Of a DNA stretch of 64,000 bases, positions 1-10,914 are shown piece after piece. The notes beneath the pieces are model-generated. The model was given only the letters and a program-made list of their open reading frames with translations, made no database searches and had not been told where the DNA came from. Numbering within the stretch: the stretch's first letter is position 1; each line of letters opens with the position of its first letter. The translations under genes and the position numbers were made by a program. The DNA is from Magicicada septendecula. Its lineage: Eukaryota > Arthropoda > Insecta > Hemiptera > Cicadidae. The stretch is from assembly GCA_034769895.1 (NCBI GenBank), contig CM068370.1, positions 34,795,747-34,859,746 on the forward strand. The letters run 5' to 3'.

Positions 1-215
1 GTAGCAGCGTAGAAGTCTCATCTTTGTGTTCATTGTTAAATCGTGACTTTTGAATAAACTGCTCATTCTAGTGTACACTGCTCTTGCCTTTTCAATTCTG
101 CTCTTTATTTCTTGAGAGTGGACCCATTGTTCATTGACTACAGTGCCAAGATATGTAAATTGGCTTACAAGTTCAACTGTGCTTTGGTTTATATTAAGGG
201 TGCAGTAAAAAATCC
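1..215 (-). pseudogene. Non-LTR retrotransposon (LINE) reverse transcriptase remnant, cut by window edge
   Basis: Read on the minus strand, the segment encodes a LINE region just after the reverse transcriptase palm: a YLGTVV-like stretch, then a peptide containing RIEKARAVYTRMSSLF and FKSHDLTMNTKMRLLRCY. In this family the part encodes the thumb and connection after the catalytic core. The element runs off the left edge, so neither end can be seen. A second copy of the same region lies at about 31490-31610, also minus. No intact frame is present. The protein would have copied element RNA into target DNA; this copy is dead. Confidence 0.7.
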
Positions 216-523
216 TAGATACGGCACTGTAACAAGTTAAACTAAAAGATCGGTGTTATTAAACGTTTGGAAAGCGTGAGGATAATAAATTTTGATGTTC
301 TGCTGGGCACGATCCGACCGCGCACAAACAGCAAACTCATTCGCTGCCTTAACGATAACTTTGTCGTTCTTTCATCGGATGCGCAGTAGAATCGCATCAC
401 AGTACCGTACGATAACTTTCCCTGATTAAATGCTGTTAGATTATACTATGTTGGCAACACTGTTGGGCATTATAATAGCAATTACGGACTGTACGCGTAT
501 GTATACCTGCGTTTAACGGAATA
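216..523. other. Spacer with no recognised feature
   Basis: AT-rich single-copy-looking DNA between the LINE remnant and the hAT-like insertion. No open frame, inverted repeat or RNA gene was recognised. Confidence 0.5.
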
Positions 524-531
524 CTCTCGAC

Positions 532-1575
532 TAGAGGTGTGCTAAACTAGTATTTTAAAATAACAGGTACAAACGAAATCATTAAAAAAAATAACACGTA
601 TAAATACCTGTTATTAGTCTACATACCTATCATGTGTATACCTGTATTATATAATTTGTTACAAGAAATAAATTGCAACTAAAAGTATTTACAGTGTTAC
701 ATTACACTGTGACTTTTTTAAGCTGTTACTGTTTAAAAGAAAATAAGAAACAAGAGAATTTATAGGCCTATCTCCCTTTGGGAATACTAATTTAAGTTTT
801 CACTAGGAGTAAACAAACTGAGATAATTTTATATTAGGCCTATAAATTATAATATTATTATTAGATATAACTTAATACTAAGAATTTAATAGTATACTAT
901 GATTTTGAAATTATTGATTCCATTTTGGTCAGACAAATCAGTTGCGAAACTCAAGCAATGAAATTTAGAGTGCACGTAGTAGCAGAACAATAATGTCAAA
1001 AAAAACAACAACAACAACAACAGTAAGCCCCCATGAGTGAATGAGAATAAAAACAATTTTACAAACAAACATCATCTCTAAAATCATATTAACAAAAAGT
1101 ACTTTATGGCCTATCAATCATTCTGTAGGTTATAACACAATATAATTTGCGTTTTCAAAATTGACCAAGTTGGTGACTAGTATAACATACAATTTGTTAT
1201 TATAATCTGTATTATATATCTGCATAACACACGAGAATAAATGTAACATCAGTATGAATTTTTTTTATTTATTAAAAACAGCTTCGTCTCTTTGGCTTAG
1301 AGATATTCTGAACCTCGTTGTTTTGCTTCGTTTCGTATTTGTATGACAATCGGCATATTCGCAAAATCAAGTATTCAGCACCAATAACTGTGACTTTGTA
1401 CTCGTTCAGTCGTTAGTTCCGTAGGGAGATCCTGTGAGTAATCGGAACGGGTATTTCGACTTTTCAGTTATCGTTGAATCGGAACAGGTATTTCAACTTT
1501 TCAGTCTCAGTAATATCCGTTCCACAAAAATAATCGTTCTAAAATACCTGTTATAGGTATATCGGCCCACCTCAA
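532..1575. mobile_element. Non-autonomous hAT-like DNA transposon
   Basis: The left end starts TAGAGGTGTGCT and the right end, reverse complemented, starts TTGAGGTGGGCC. Both have TAACAGGTA shortly inside. The 8-bp sequence CTCTCGAC flanks the left end (524-531) and follows the right end (1576-1583), as expected for a hAT target-site duplication. The 1044-bp interior has no transposase frame, so a transposase from elsewhere would be required. The last 135 bp of the element, with flanking DNA, recurs in the tandem array that follows. Assignment to hAT rests on TSD length and terminal bases only. Confidence 0.6.
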
Positions 1576-2035
1576 CTCTCGACCAGCAAGCAGCGCATTA
1601 AGCTCAAACGACTGGGAGTTATGCCAATAAAGTGTACTCTATAACAAATCGGAACGGGTATTTCGACTTTTCAGTTATTGTTGAATCGGAACAGGTATTT
1701 CAATTTTTCAGTCGCTGTAATATCCGTTCCACAAAAATAATCGTTCCAAAGTACCTGTTATAGGTATATCGGCCCACCTCAACTCTCGACCAGCAAGCAG
1801 CGCATTAAGCTCAAACGACTGGGAGTTATGCCAATAAAGTGTACTCTATAACAAATCGGAACGGGTATTTCGACTTTTCAGTTATCGTCGAATCGGAACA
1901 GGTATTTCAACTTTTCAGTCGCTGTAATATCCGTTCCACAAAAATAATCGTTCCAAAATACCTGTTATAGGTATATCGGCCCACCTCAACTCTCGACCAG
2001 CAAGCAGCGCATTAAGCTCAAACGAATTATGGGAA
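1441..2035. repeat. 207-bp tandem repeat, about 2.9 units
   Basis: Units start at 1441, 1648 and 1855 (period 207 bp). Each has about 135 bp of hAT right end, including two imperfect subrepeats around TCGGAACRGGTATTTC, then the 8-bp TSD and about 64 bp of flanking DNA beginning CAGCAAGCAG. The third flank diverges after about 28 bp, which probably marks the original flank. The array therefore repeats a transposon-host junction. Confidence 0.85.
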
Positions 2036-2533
2036 GAAATTATGCAAATAAAGTGAACTTTATAACACGGATTGGAAGGTACGAAAACGCGATGTTTCGT
2101 CGTCGAAATTAACTCGCTGTGACGCTGGATGCGAACGGACGCACGGTGCGTTTTGAGTGTGTGTCCGTTTCACTCACGCGGTACGCATGCTGTTGGCGGC
2201 CGCTTCGCTACTAAATTTATCACACTGTGAGTACAAAACTTTGATTCTATAAATTATACTAGCCAAAATACATACGAGTAGAGTATAATACGGTGCGGTA
2301 TATCTCACGGTGGGTTTATTGTGTGATCCGGTCTACTTTACCTACGTAAGCCATATCCGTCTACACGGCGCGCCATGTAAACTAGATTTCAATGCTGTCT
2401 GTATACTGACCAAGTCGCCCACCACGATTGTCTTGTCGTCTTCCTCATCGTTTCGTTGTGTGTTAGCATTGTAATTGTCGTCATTATCGTAACAAATCCA
2501 CACGAATACTACTGTCGAAGAAACCGACAACAA

Positions 2534-2535
<2 letters not shown>

Positions 2536-2614
<79 letters not shown>
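2536..2614. repeat. (TG)n microsatellite
   Basis: About 39 uninterrupted TG units. Confidence 0.98.
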
Positions 2615-2619
<5 letters not shown>

Positions 2620-2890
2620 TATTTCCCTTAACTGCTCTTAAAAATTTCACTTCCGAAGCTTGTAATTTTTGAAATATCATTTTGAAGGAGAGTACTTGTT
2701 TTACATGCATACATTAAAGTCGGTACAGCCACGACCTTACAGAACTTTAGCTGTGTCTCCCTGCGCGTTTTGTTCTTCAATAGTCGTACTGTTGCTGCAC
2801 AGGTATAACTAAATTTATTTAATTTTCTCTCAAAATCGTTGTCAACTAATAATAATAATAAACCTTTATGGTATCACATTTTAATTATTT

Positions 2891-3040
2891 TCCAGTATCG
2901 CCTGTTCCAACTTCACTATCGCATCCTCACATCCCCCTAATACTTATCCCTAATTCTTTGTCTTCGTAAAGACGATAAATTATGTATAATATTGCAATAG
3001 AAAATGGATATAACCAAAAATTATTCACAAACTATAGATG
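2891..3040 (+). repeat. Dispersed repeat with a PLE-like peptide trace
   Basis: About 140 bp are repeated in direct orientation at 8269-8410, with shared words such as TACTTATCCCTAATTCTT and GAAAATGGATATAA. One frame near 2985-3020 reads IAIENGYNQKLF, resembling the conserved NGYN segment of Penelope-like reverse transcriptases; the PLE at 17.7 kb has ANGYNSSLID. The reading is short, so the family assignment is tentative. Confidence 0.4.
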
Positions 3041-3459
3041 TCAAAACTCATCTATAGAAATTAAAAAAAATAAAGTGTGGAGGTGTGAAACATTCGAACT
3101 CGGGCAAATCATTTTAAATAGCACAGAAATCCGTCATCTTAGGCATACTGTCATACGGTTGGCAAAATATTAGGAGACGAGCTTTGGTAAACTTGGTTTC
3201 CCAATAATCCGTTCATCACGAGAGAAATCAGCCTATGCTTGTGAATAATTAATGATGATAATGATGTGATGATATGACGACGAAGATGACGACGACGCTT
3301 ATGGTGGTGGTGATGATGATGACTGTGGGCGGGATTTCATACTGAGATGAAGTCATTCTGCTTTCATTGAGGAAATGACTAGAAATGCAGGAATTATCGA
3401 TGGCGGTGTTCGGGTGGAGCGTTGTCATTACCCCAGAAAGACACGTTAGAGACAACTTT

Positions 3460-3660
3460 AACCTTTAACGGGTAGAAAGATAGACTAGCGAATTCTAACC
3501 TCCGAATGGGCGGAAAGGCGGGGTAGCGAGAATTTTAACCTTCAAACGGGCGGAAAGTCGGGTTAGCGAGAATGCTAACCTCCGTACAGACAGAAAGATA
3601 AGCTCTTACCCCGCCTTTCTGCTCGTCTATCTGCCTACTCGGAGGTTACATTTTTTTTGC
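3460..3660. repeat. About 40-bp minisatellite with one inverted unit
   Basis: Units begin with AACC at 3460, 3497, 3537 and 3577 and share a GGGCGGAAAG core followed by TAGCGAGAAT. The segment 3607-3650 carries the complementary motif (CCCCGCCTTTCTG then CTCGGAGGTT), so a unit is also present in inverted orientation and the DNA could fold back. Confidence 0.7.
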
Positions 3661-3727
3661 TAGCTCTTCAAAAGACATACATACACAAAAACCCACACAC
3701 ATGCACGCACACAAATATGAAAAAATT

Positions 3728-3889
3728 AACAGAATTATCACTGTTGCACACCACTTTAGAAAAATTATTCCGATTAGCGCTTTCAAGCTTCACAGCTCAT
3801 CGTCAGATCGGAAATGACCTGTGAAGCTTGAAAGCGCTAATCGGAATAATTTTTCTATAGTGGTGTGCACAGTGATAATTCTGTTTGTG
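3728..3889. repeat. Foldback repeat, ribozyme-like family A
   Basis: Arms of about 69 bp (3728-3796 and 3820-3889) are inverted copies with only a few differences, around a 23-bp spacer. The outer words are AACAGAATTATCACTG and its complement. The same unit occurs at 12.3, 31.0, 33.3 and 63.3 kb. Confidence 0.85.
3770..3811 (-). ncRNA. Candidate hammerhead ribozyme motif, family A
   Basis: On the minus strand: stem I CCGAT, the box CTGACGA, one extra T, stem II GAGCT and AGCTT closed by a GTGA tetraloop, then GAAA, then GCGC followed by TA, then ATCGG, which re-pairs perfectly with CCGAT. The order matches a type I hammerhead with a minimal stem III and a CUA cleavage triplet. The extra base between the box and stem II departs from the textbook core. 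AGCGCT is palindromic, so any activity might need two RNAs. Activity is inferred. Confidence 0.6.
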
Positions 3890-4189
3890 ATTATTACCAC
3901 TAACACAACTTTCTTAATTAAATTTCTGAAAAAATTAAATAATCTGGAGGGGACCTTGGTTTTTATACCGCCTAAAGGCCCCCAAGATGGTTAATCCGGC
4001 ATTGGATGTGATAATTCGCGGGGAAATTCTTTATGTTACCAAATGGTTAACTTAACATTACATATACCATAGCTTGAATAAGTTAAACCACGCAAGAAAA
4101 CTAGATTTGAAAAGCCTTCCAATGCCTTGTTAAATACTACCCAAAGCTACGGCTCACTGATTTGTAATTTATTTGATAGATATTGGGGG

Positions 4190-4220
4190 GGGGGTGGCAA
4201 GTGCCTCTCTTGCCACCCCC
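4190..4220. repeat. Perfect 12-bp-arm hairpin
   Basis: GGGGGTGGCAAG and its exact complement are separated by TGCCTCT. The G-run and GGCAAG word resemble the terminal region of some hAT elements, but no element boundary was found. Confidence 0.6.
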
Positions 4221-4683
4221 GAATCCCGCCGATGATGATGACTGCAATCATATCTATAAGTAAGATGTTTAGTAGTTGGTCTGTAAGACCTTGCGGCCAA
4301 TTAACGTATCTTCTCCCGCCCCGCAATTTGCGTGAGTGACGAATTGTGTTACATTTTCCCACGACATGATAATGGTAATGATAACGTCTGTCGGCGCATT
4401 GTGAGGTACAAACAATGTCAAGTTCCGAGAAGAAACAATTGAAGACAACACACGTACGTGTACACAAATGCGCGCACACTTACCCACATTCACAGGCATG
4501 TGTGAGAGAGAAGTAGTTGGGTGGGAGGAGGTGTGAGAACACAAGACGATACAAGTCGTGCGCTCACGATGTAAAAAATTTCTAATACTATTTAGTGCAA
4601 ACACTTTTTGCTATATTTCTTGATGTATATAATACATTTAATATTTATAATAACTTTATCTCAAGATTTTTTTCCTTTTATTT

Positions 4684-4722
4684 GGAACATGTTTCGGGAC
4701 ACTTAGTGTTCCCATCCTCAGC
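4684..4722 (-). ncRNA. Hammerhead-like motif, family D
   Basis: Minus strand: GG, CTGAGGA, an extra T, stem II GGGA with TCCC, GAAA, palindromic ACATGT, then T and CC re-pairing with GG. Stem I is only two clear pairs, so this is weaker than family A. Confidence 0.45.
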
Positions 4723-5152
4723 CTTCTTAATTTTGAATCTTGTGGAGTACTTGTGTGTTGGTTGGTTGTTGTTATGGTTTCCTGTTGGTTTTTGGTACTT
4801 TAAATAATTGGTATTATTGTGTGTGATTGTGGTGTACATATTAGTATTTTGTGTATTTTCGTTGTTGAGTGCTGTGAAAATTGTATTACGTTTTGTATTG
4901 ATTTGTATTTATCAAACGAAACACATTTGTAAATATACAGACACAAAACAGACTAATACCTGAACAAATACAAACCAATACAAAACATGAAACAATTTTC
5001 AAAGCACTCAACATCGAAAATACACAAAATACTAATGAATACACCACAATCACACACAATAATACCAATTATTTAAAGTACCAAAAACCAACAGGAAACC
5101 ATAACAGCAACCAACCAACACACAAGTACTCCACAAGATTCAAAATTAAGAA

Positions 5153-5192
5153 GGCTGAGGATGGGAACACTAAGTGTCTCGAAACATGTTCC
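5153..5192 (+). ncRNA. Hammerhead-like motif, family D (inverted partner)
   Basis: Mirror copy of the 4684-4722 motif in the right arm. One stem II base differs (TCTC instead of TCCC), turning a G-C pair into G-U and keeping pairing. Confidence 0.45.
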
Positions 5193-5400
5193 AAATAAAA
5201 GGGAAAAAATCTTGAGATAAAGTTATTATAAATATTAAATAGTATTCAATGCTAATGTAATATAAGGTTTTTACAAGTTGGGAATTTTTACACTACTACA
5301 TTGTTTTTATGATTTCTTTTACTTATTCAAGACCGCATCGAATACGACGGGCACATGACGACGTTCCATGTTTTGTACGCAATAAACATACAAAAAGAAT

Positions 5401-5470
5401 CCATGGGCGTATTTACGGGGGGGGGGGGACGAACGGGACCGGACCCTCCTTCCAGAGGGCCAAAAAAAAT
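5401..5470. mobile_element. Possible hAT terminus fragment
   Basis: CATGGGCGTATTTACGGGGG resembles the right terminus of the hAT-like element ending at 46780 (CATGGGCGTAAACCTGGGG when reversed). No partner end or target duplication was found. Confidence 0.3.
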
Positions 5471-5480
5471 TGACGAATTT

Positions 5481-5780
5481 TGTCATCATCATCATCATCA
5501 GCATCATCATCATCATCATCGTCGTCGTCGTCGTCGTCGTCATCATCTTCACTACAAGAATTAGGTTATATAAATCTGTTCCGGCACCCGTCTCTTCCTC
5601 GGACGACCCACGTGTCTTCTAGTAATGGCTTTAAAGTTCAGTGCCGCTTTCGGCAATCGATCCTCTGACAACCTTTGCAGATGATCCCACCATTGTCTTC
5701 TGTAAGATGACATAATTTCATATGTGCCATCCACTTCGAGTTCTGCTCTGATATCCTCATTCCTAATTCTGTCTTGCAAT
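5481..5780 (-). pseudogene. LINE 3' end with trinucleotide tail
   Basis: The minus strand encodes the C-terminal LINE tail: MQDRIRNEDIRAELEV, SSYRRQWWDHLQRL, then HVGRPRKRRVPEQIY before the stop. Order and motifs (W-DHLQRL, GRPRKR) match the region after the reverse transcriptase in many insect LINEs. Downstream of the stop lies a GAC/GAT trinucleotide tract (5481-5546), the likely 3' tail. The copy is 5'-truncated at about 5780. Confidence 0.75.
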
Positions 5781-6718
5781 GTAATATAGTTTAAATTACT
5801 TCAAATAGTACTTTATAATATTTTATTTATAATTTATAATACTTGTAGTACCCAGAGCAGCCTCGGAGTAAGGTTTGGAAACTGTACTATGTTGAGTATA
5901 AGAATATAAATATAAACTATAACAAGCTGATAAAAATGAGAAACCGGATAAGAAAATTATACATAATGAATTTCAAGATACATTCCTGCTTGATTTAATC
6001 GGCCTGGCACTGCATCTACTTTAATTCTTATAGATGGTATAGCTCATGAATGAATAACATAAAAGGATGAAATTAAACGGATTTTGTTACTTTATTAATT
6101 TATAGACGTTTTATTATTTTTTCCAGCTGTGTACCCTAATATAGTAGAAACTGTTTTTTTTAAATATCAAACAGGTTTGTTACACAGCATTTGCGTATAC
6201 GTTTGAAATACTGTGTAGCAAAATCAATTCAGTCAAAAGTATCCTCTTTATAAAATATTTCAATGACGCAAATTTTTACTTTGTTATTGCCGTTCTCTTT
6301 AATGGGATTCATTGCATCATATTATCATACCTTTTTCAATCGCTTTAAAGATAGTATAACGTTGATTAGTCTCAACTTCTTTCTACTTTTGTATAAAGCC
6401 GACTCGACCCCCCCCCCCAAACCAACTTCTAGATACGCCACAAAAAAAAATCGCGTAAAACGCGAACTTATGTAAATAGTCGTTGAAAGTAGATATACAT
6501 AAAACGAAAAGCCAGTGTTCGTCGTATATCTGGATTGAAACTTCATTACCTTTTTTAGTGAGCGGTTCGCCCCAATTCCTCCCTTTGTTTTGTTATCAAT
6601 CATTAAAGTAAAGAATTCGATTCTCTCGTGTTTTTTTTGAGAGATTTCATATTTTAGGGTGAGACACGTATCTTTTGCGTTTAACGTGTCTGTGTATGAA
6701 TTTGAATTATGGGCATTT

Positions 6719-6721
<3 letters not shown>

Positions 6722-6791
<70 letters not shown>

Positions 6792-6842
6792 TAGACAGAC
6801 AGACAGAGACAGAGACAGAGAGACAGAGATAGACAAACAGAC
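6722..6842. repeat. Compound (AG)n-(CAGA)n microsatellite
   Basis: About 27 AG units pass into CAGA/GATA-type tetranucleotide repeats. Confidence 0.97.
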
Positions 6843-7434
6843 AGGGAAGTAAATAATAGAGATTTCTGAGATGTATAGCTGGACAACAATATAGAATATT
6901 TCCTGGAGATTCACATCAATGAAAAAAAAAATCACTTATCCCTAAAGTCAAATCTTTGACGATGCATTCAATTCACATATTCCTGTCTCCTTCTTTTTCA
7001 TCTAGGCACAAGTTCTAAATTCCATTTACCTGATCACACTACTCAAGTACGACAAACCAGACACCCCCCCAACACTTAATCTGGTTGCTACTGTTGTCTG
7101 CATCGAAAGCAATATTTTTACCGGGTAGGACGAAATTTTATTTTCCCTTCTCCTATATGTCTGTACATTCCGTTGCGCCACACAATCCACTGCTTGCACA
7201 TCGTAAATAACTTCTTGCGTTATTAACTTTTTCCTGCTACCTCAACAGTTTTTACTTCTATCTTACATTAGGAAATGGAAGTATGGTGATGGCGAAAAAA
7301 ATCGTGTTCGAAAAAAGGCCTGATTCTGATTTTACTACCCTCAAAATATGAAGAAAAGTGATTTTCAGAAAAGTGTGTGTGTGTGTCTGTCTATGTGCAG
7401 AATTTTTTCTATGGCGAACGATAAATACCACAAA

Positions 7435-7700
7435 TTCAAACAGAATCAAATAATTTTTTGCATATGTGCCTAAGTTGTAGATGACACAAGGCCTATTGAT
7501 TTTGGTGAAGATCGGTTAAGGGGAAGGGGAAAGTTTACTTACAACGTTTTATGCTGTAACAAGAGTAGGCCTAAAGTACTTAATTATGATAAATAAAATA
7601 TCATGAAAAGAAGGTCATAATAATCCACTGTAGAAAGATACATGAAATATCTATAAATTAAAAGGGTATTTGAAGGAGGAGGGGGTAATTTTCTATAAAT
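7435..7700. repeat. Dispersed repeat, inverted copy at 10.7-10.9 kb
   Basis: The words TTTTTTGCATATGTGCC, TGGTGAAGATCGGTTAAGGG and AATCCACTGTAGAAAG reappear as their complements at 10670-10910. Both copies are followed within about 100 bp by PLE-type family B sequence. No coding potential was seen. Confidence 0.7.
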
Positions 7701-7786
7701 GAAAATGATAGTTGAAGGGGGAGGGGATACTTTTTAACGTGTACTACGTTATTGGCAACAAAGAAGTAGTTTGTTGTTAAAATTCC

Positions 7787-7870
7787 TTCCGGGCTGTTTA
7801 TCCGTGGTCCAATATTTTCTGCGAAACCAGACGTTTCGGCAGTGCCGTCGACTGCCATCATCATTGAAAA
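7787..7870 (-). repeat. PLE-type family B repeat, decayed
   Basis: Contains CCGGGCTGTTT, CCGTGGTCC and AGACGTTTCGGCAGTGCC. On the minus strand the stem II arms GGCAGT and ACTGCC are intact but the first base of the CTGATGA box is A, which would inactivate a hammerhead. Confidence 0.6.
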
Positions 7871-8268
7871 TCGAGTGCACTAACGTGAGGTGGTATACGT
7901 TAGTGACCACAGTACTGTGGTTAATTCTGAAGAAAGAAGTAGTCTCAGTGGAAATATTTCATTCGAAAATGATTTTAAATACAAATCATAGAGCATGGAA
8001 GTCATGTATGGTTCCCATACCGATATTTTAATAGGCATAGTCTATTATCGTTTAATGACTGTCCGAGTGGAGCTGTCGTGTCTTCATTGTTATAGGTCTA
8101 CACGCCTGTGAAATAGGCCTACAAACGTAATTAGGCATTTATTACTAACAGAACACTATTACGATATTCTGAGGAGATTTTCGTCAAGTTCCAATTGTAT
8201 TTTACGGAATTTTTACAATTTTCGTTTTAACCCATGTATTCCACAACAATCCACATTCGTCTCCTAAC

Positions 8269-8410
8269 TTTCCGGTATCGCCTATTCCGTTCATCGGTAC
8301 CATCGTATCGTCAGACTCCCCAAATACTTATCCCTAATTCTTCGCCTTCATAAAGTCGAAAACTGTGTAGGATATTGCAGTAGAAAATGGATATAATCTA
8401 AAAATTATTC
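8269..8410 (+). repeat. Second copy of the dispersed repeat at 2.9 kb
   Basis: Direct copy of 2891-3040, about 80 percent identical by eye, ending near the same TTATTCACAAC word. Confidence 0.6.
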
Positions 8411-8469
8411 ACAACATTGAAAAGAGAATTAACCCCCCCCCCCAAAAAACTAAATAATTCTATTAATAA

Positions 8470-8800
8470 AATTACACAAAGTCGATAATAGGTTAACAAA
8501 GCAGATCTTTAAATATCTGTGGGGGAAGAAGTCAACATCAAGTTGTATTAAAGAAGTCCAAAAGGATTTCGAAAAAAAATAATTTACACGCAGAAGAAGA
8601 GCAATTGAAAGAGAAGTTTTTCGGGTAAAAGTGTTAAAAATGGAAGGAGTCCAGGGTAGGAGACAGAAAAACGCACGTTCAAAGTGGACTGAAGGCAGGA
8701 AGAAGAGACACAGTGAAAAGATGAAATAATATTGGAGAAAAAGAAAAGAACAAGGAATAAAGAACTGAAATTGGCATGTGGTCCTTAGATGGCAACATTA
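8470..8800 (+). pseudogene. LINE 3' terminal fragment
   Basis: Closely matches 48870-49190. Both contain the segment encoding RLTKQLFKYLWGKKSTSS (here mutated), the GTPs words AAATGGAAGGAGTCCAGGGT and AATTGGCATGTGGTCC, and a poly-A-like end. The copy is 5'-truncated and has frameshifts. It is the C-terminal tail of a LINE ORF2 plus 3' untranslated region. Confidence 0.75.
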
Positions 8801-8809
8801 TACAAAAAA

Positions 8810-9811
8810 AAGTATAGTTATTTTTGAATATGTTAGAAATGGATCAAACTACGTATAATGTTGCCAAGTTTAACTATTATACGTTTACGAACGCTGACGC
8901 TACATTGTATAATAATATATGTATGAAACCGGCTTTAAAAAAGACGCGGTTATAGGAACTGTTTTATTTCATAAATTCTATCCGACATTGGGAGAACAAA
9001 CTTTCTGAAGGCTTTACAGTCGTAATAACCTTTGTTTTAATGGTTAACCGTTTACAGTGTTTAATTGACGTCAATAGTTTTGCAACAGTTTTTTTTTATA
9101 ATAGACCTTACAAGGCGACACGTAAAACGCCTTTTTGTAACAGACAACTGACTGAAGAAACGAATCCGACAAGAGGCAGTGGTTAATCAGGTACACACAC
9201 ACAGTAGCATTCTGTGTGACTAGAAAACAACGTGTGAGCGCGAGCGCGGCGGCGCGGCGCATACACATGCACACAAACGCACGCTTACAGATGAGAAATA
9301 CTTGTAGCGTTGTTGTTGGGAGTGTGTGTTTGTGTGTGGAAAGAAAGTGGCCCAGAGAGACAGTGTCCTTGATATCGGGGTCAAGAAACAAGGTCATCGG
9401 AGAGAGATCGGTAAAACAAAATGGCCGCCGCCGCCGCGCACAAACGCACGCCACACGGCTTGGCTTGGCGTGACTCAATTTTTAAAATTACGCGTAACAG
9501 ATCGAAATGGTGGATACTGTTCTTCGTTCCGCGAAAGATGACACTTTCACGATAATCCGCCATAACGTTATCAAAGAAGAGATTTTTAGAGTTATCAGTA
9601 AATCAGTTCACCACGGCTGTCACACGCGAGACACTGCGCCCGTGTGTGTGTGTGTGTGTGTGTATTTATTTTTTTTCTATTTTTACAGTCCGTACGCTTG
9701 TACCGGCCGCTCGCGAAGAGAAAGTAATGTTACATACTTTGTGTCGTTAATTATGATTCAAGTCGGCGATTACTCTATTAAATAAACCTGGCATTTGTTT
9801 ACAGATGTTCT
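8810..9811. other. Spacer, no supported gene
   Basis: Contains a GC-richer patch (9215-9470) with open frames on both strands and no recognisable protein motif. A short (GT)n run lies near 9641-9663. Nothing else was recognised. Confidence 0.4.
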
Positions 9812-9824
9812 GCACACACACACC

Positions 9825-9907
<83 letters not shown>
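9812..9907. repeat. (CA)n microsatellite
   Basis: CA repeat, interrupted near its start by CCCA units. Confidence 0.97.
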
Positions 9908-9910
<3 letters not shown>

Positions 9911-9986
9911 TTGGAAAGAAAAGCGATTGTGTTATTTGAATAATGGACTTTAGACATCGCTGATTAATACTTTAAACCCTCTAAGC

Positions 9987-10340
9987 CAGTGGTTCCCAAG
10001 CTTTTCAGTCCGCGGACTCCCCAAATAATTTAAAAACTCACGATCCCCGCCTGAGCTATGAAATAAAACAAACAGTAAATATGATACAAACTCTTATATT
10101 TTAATTAAAATGTATTAAAATCAAAATTCTCTTAACTTGCAAAATTATAATATTAATGATATCAAACATAGTTTAATGTGAACAATGAAGCTGGTTTTGA
10201 ACAATTAGCTCTGCAATATTGGGTTTAGTGTCTGATAATTTCAAAATTAAGTCACTCTCGACATCAAGTTTACTTCTTAACTTTGCCAACCTCGGGCCTA
10301 TCTTTCCAGCCACACGTGTTGAAACCCAGCTACTTAGGCG
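9987..10340 (-). pseudogene. hAT (Charlie/ZBED5-like) transposase C-terminus and 3' end
   Basis: The element end CAGTGGTTCCCAAGCTTTTC is typical of Charlie-type hAT transposons. On the minus strand, upstream of this end, a frame reads GKIGPRLAKLRSKLDVESD then LILKLSDTKPNIAELI before a stop, resembling the C-terminal tail of ZBED5/SCAND3-type hAT transposases. Only the last 45 or so residues remain; the DDE core is absent. No matching second end or 8-bp duplication was found, so the copy is truncated. The assignment rests on remembered family features. Confidence 0.65.
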
Positions 10341-10669
10341 TAAAAGCAGCTACACGGGAAAACGTTTTGCTTAGATACAGTGCTTATAGGTAGTGGACTA
10401 AAACAGCGAGATCAGTTCTGCGTTGATGCGGCGCTCTAATCAGTTCGGCTGACAAACAGATCTGCTACACGACATTATTTAAAGACATAATTAAAGCCAT
10501 TAGTTTAAAATTAATTTTACAATTACAATTACTTTAAACAAAAAACAAAGTACTGGAATCTTCTGTTAATTGTTTTAAGATTCTAAAGTTTAAATTTTAG
10601 AGCATAAAAAAATCGAAGTAAAATTACGGTAGGCTTATATTCTATAACATCATACAAAAAATTACCCTC

Positions 10670-10910
10670 CCTCTTCAACTACCCTTTTCATTTATAGAGA
10701 TTTCATCTACCTTTCTACAGTGGATTGTTATGTCCTTCTTTTCAGGATACTTTATTTATAAAGGACTTTACTCTTGTCAAAACGTAAAACGTTGCAGGTA
10801 AACTACCCCTTCCCCTTAACCGATCTTCACCAAAATCAATAGACCTTAACTCCTCTACAACTCTGGCACATATGCAAAAAATTATTCGATTCTATTTAAA
10901 ATATCTACCG
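10670..10910. repeat. Dispersed repeat, inverted partner of 7435-7700
   Basis: Complement of the 7.4-7.7 kb repeat; passes directly into the family B repeat at 10915. Confidence 0.7.
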
Positions 10911-10914
10911 GGCT

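Larger units (their letters stand above)
4635..5240. repeat. Large foldback, about 280-bp arms (family D)
   Basis: The left arm (about 4635-4915) is nearly the reverse complement of the right arm (about 4964-5240), with a loop of about 48 bp. Shared words include CTCAAGATTTTTTCC, GGAACATGTTTCG, AATTATTTAAAGTACC and TGTGTGTGATTGTGG with their complements. Each arm contains one hammerhead-like motif facing the other. The outer flank, including TTCTTGATGTATATAATA, recurs inverted at 44.4 kb. Two PLE-type ends joined head to head would give this layout. Confidence 0.85.

Noticed and set aside
2342-2710. Long open frames across the TG microsatellite (both strands)
   Set aside because: They are made of dipeptide repeats (TH, CV) forced by the TG tract; no other protein signal.
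6681-6935. Serine-leucine repeat frames over AG tracts (also 27265-27733, 33786-34044, 42374-42667)
   Set aside because: Low-complexity translations of dinucleotide repeats.
9071-9563. Overlapping open frames on both strands in a GC-richer patch
   Set aside because: No motif, no splice or promoter support, and frames overlap on both strands as expected by chance.
10435-10480. Right end partner for the 9987 hAT terminus
   Set aside because: GCTCTAATC resembles the left flank CTCTAAGC but no inverted CAGTGG end adjoins it.
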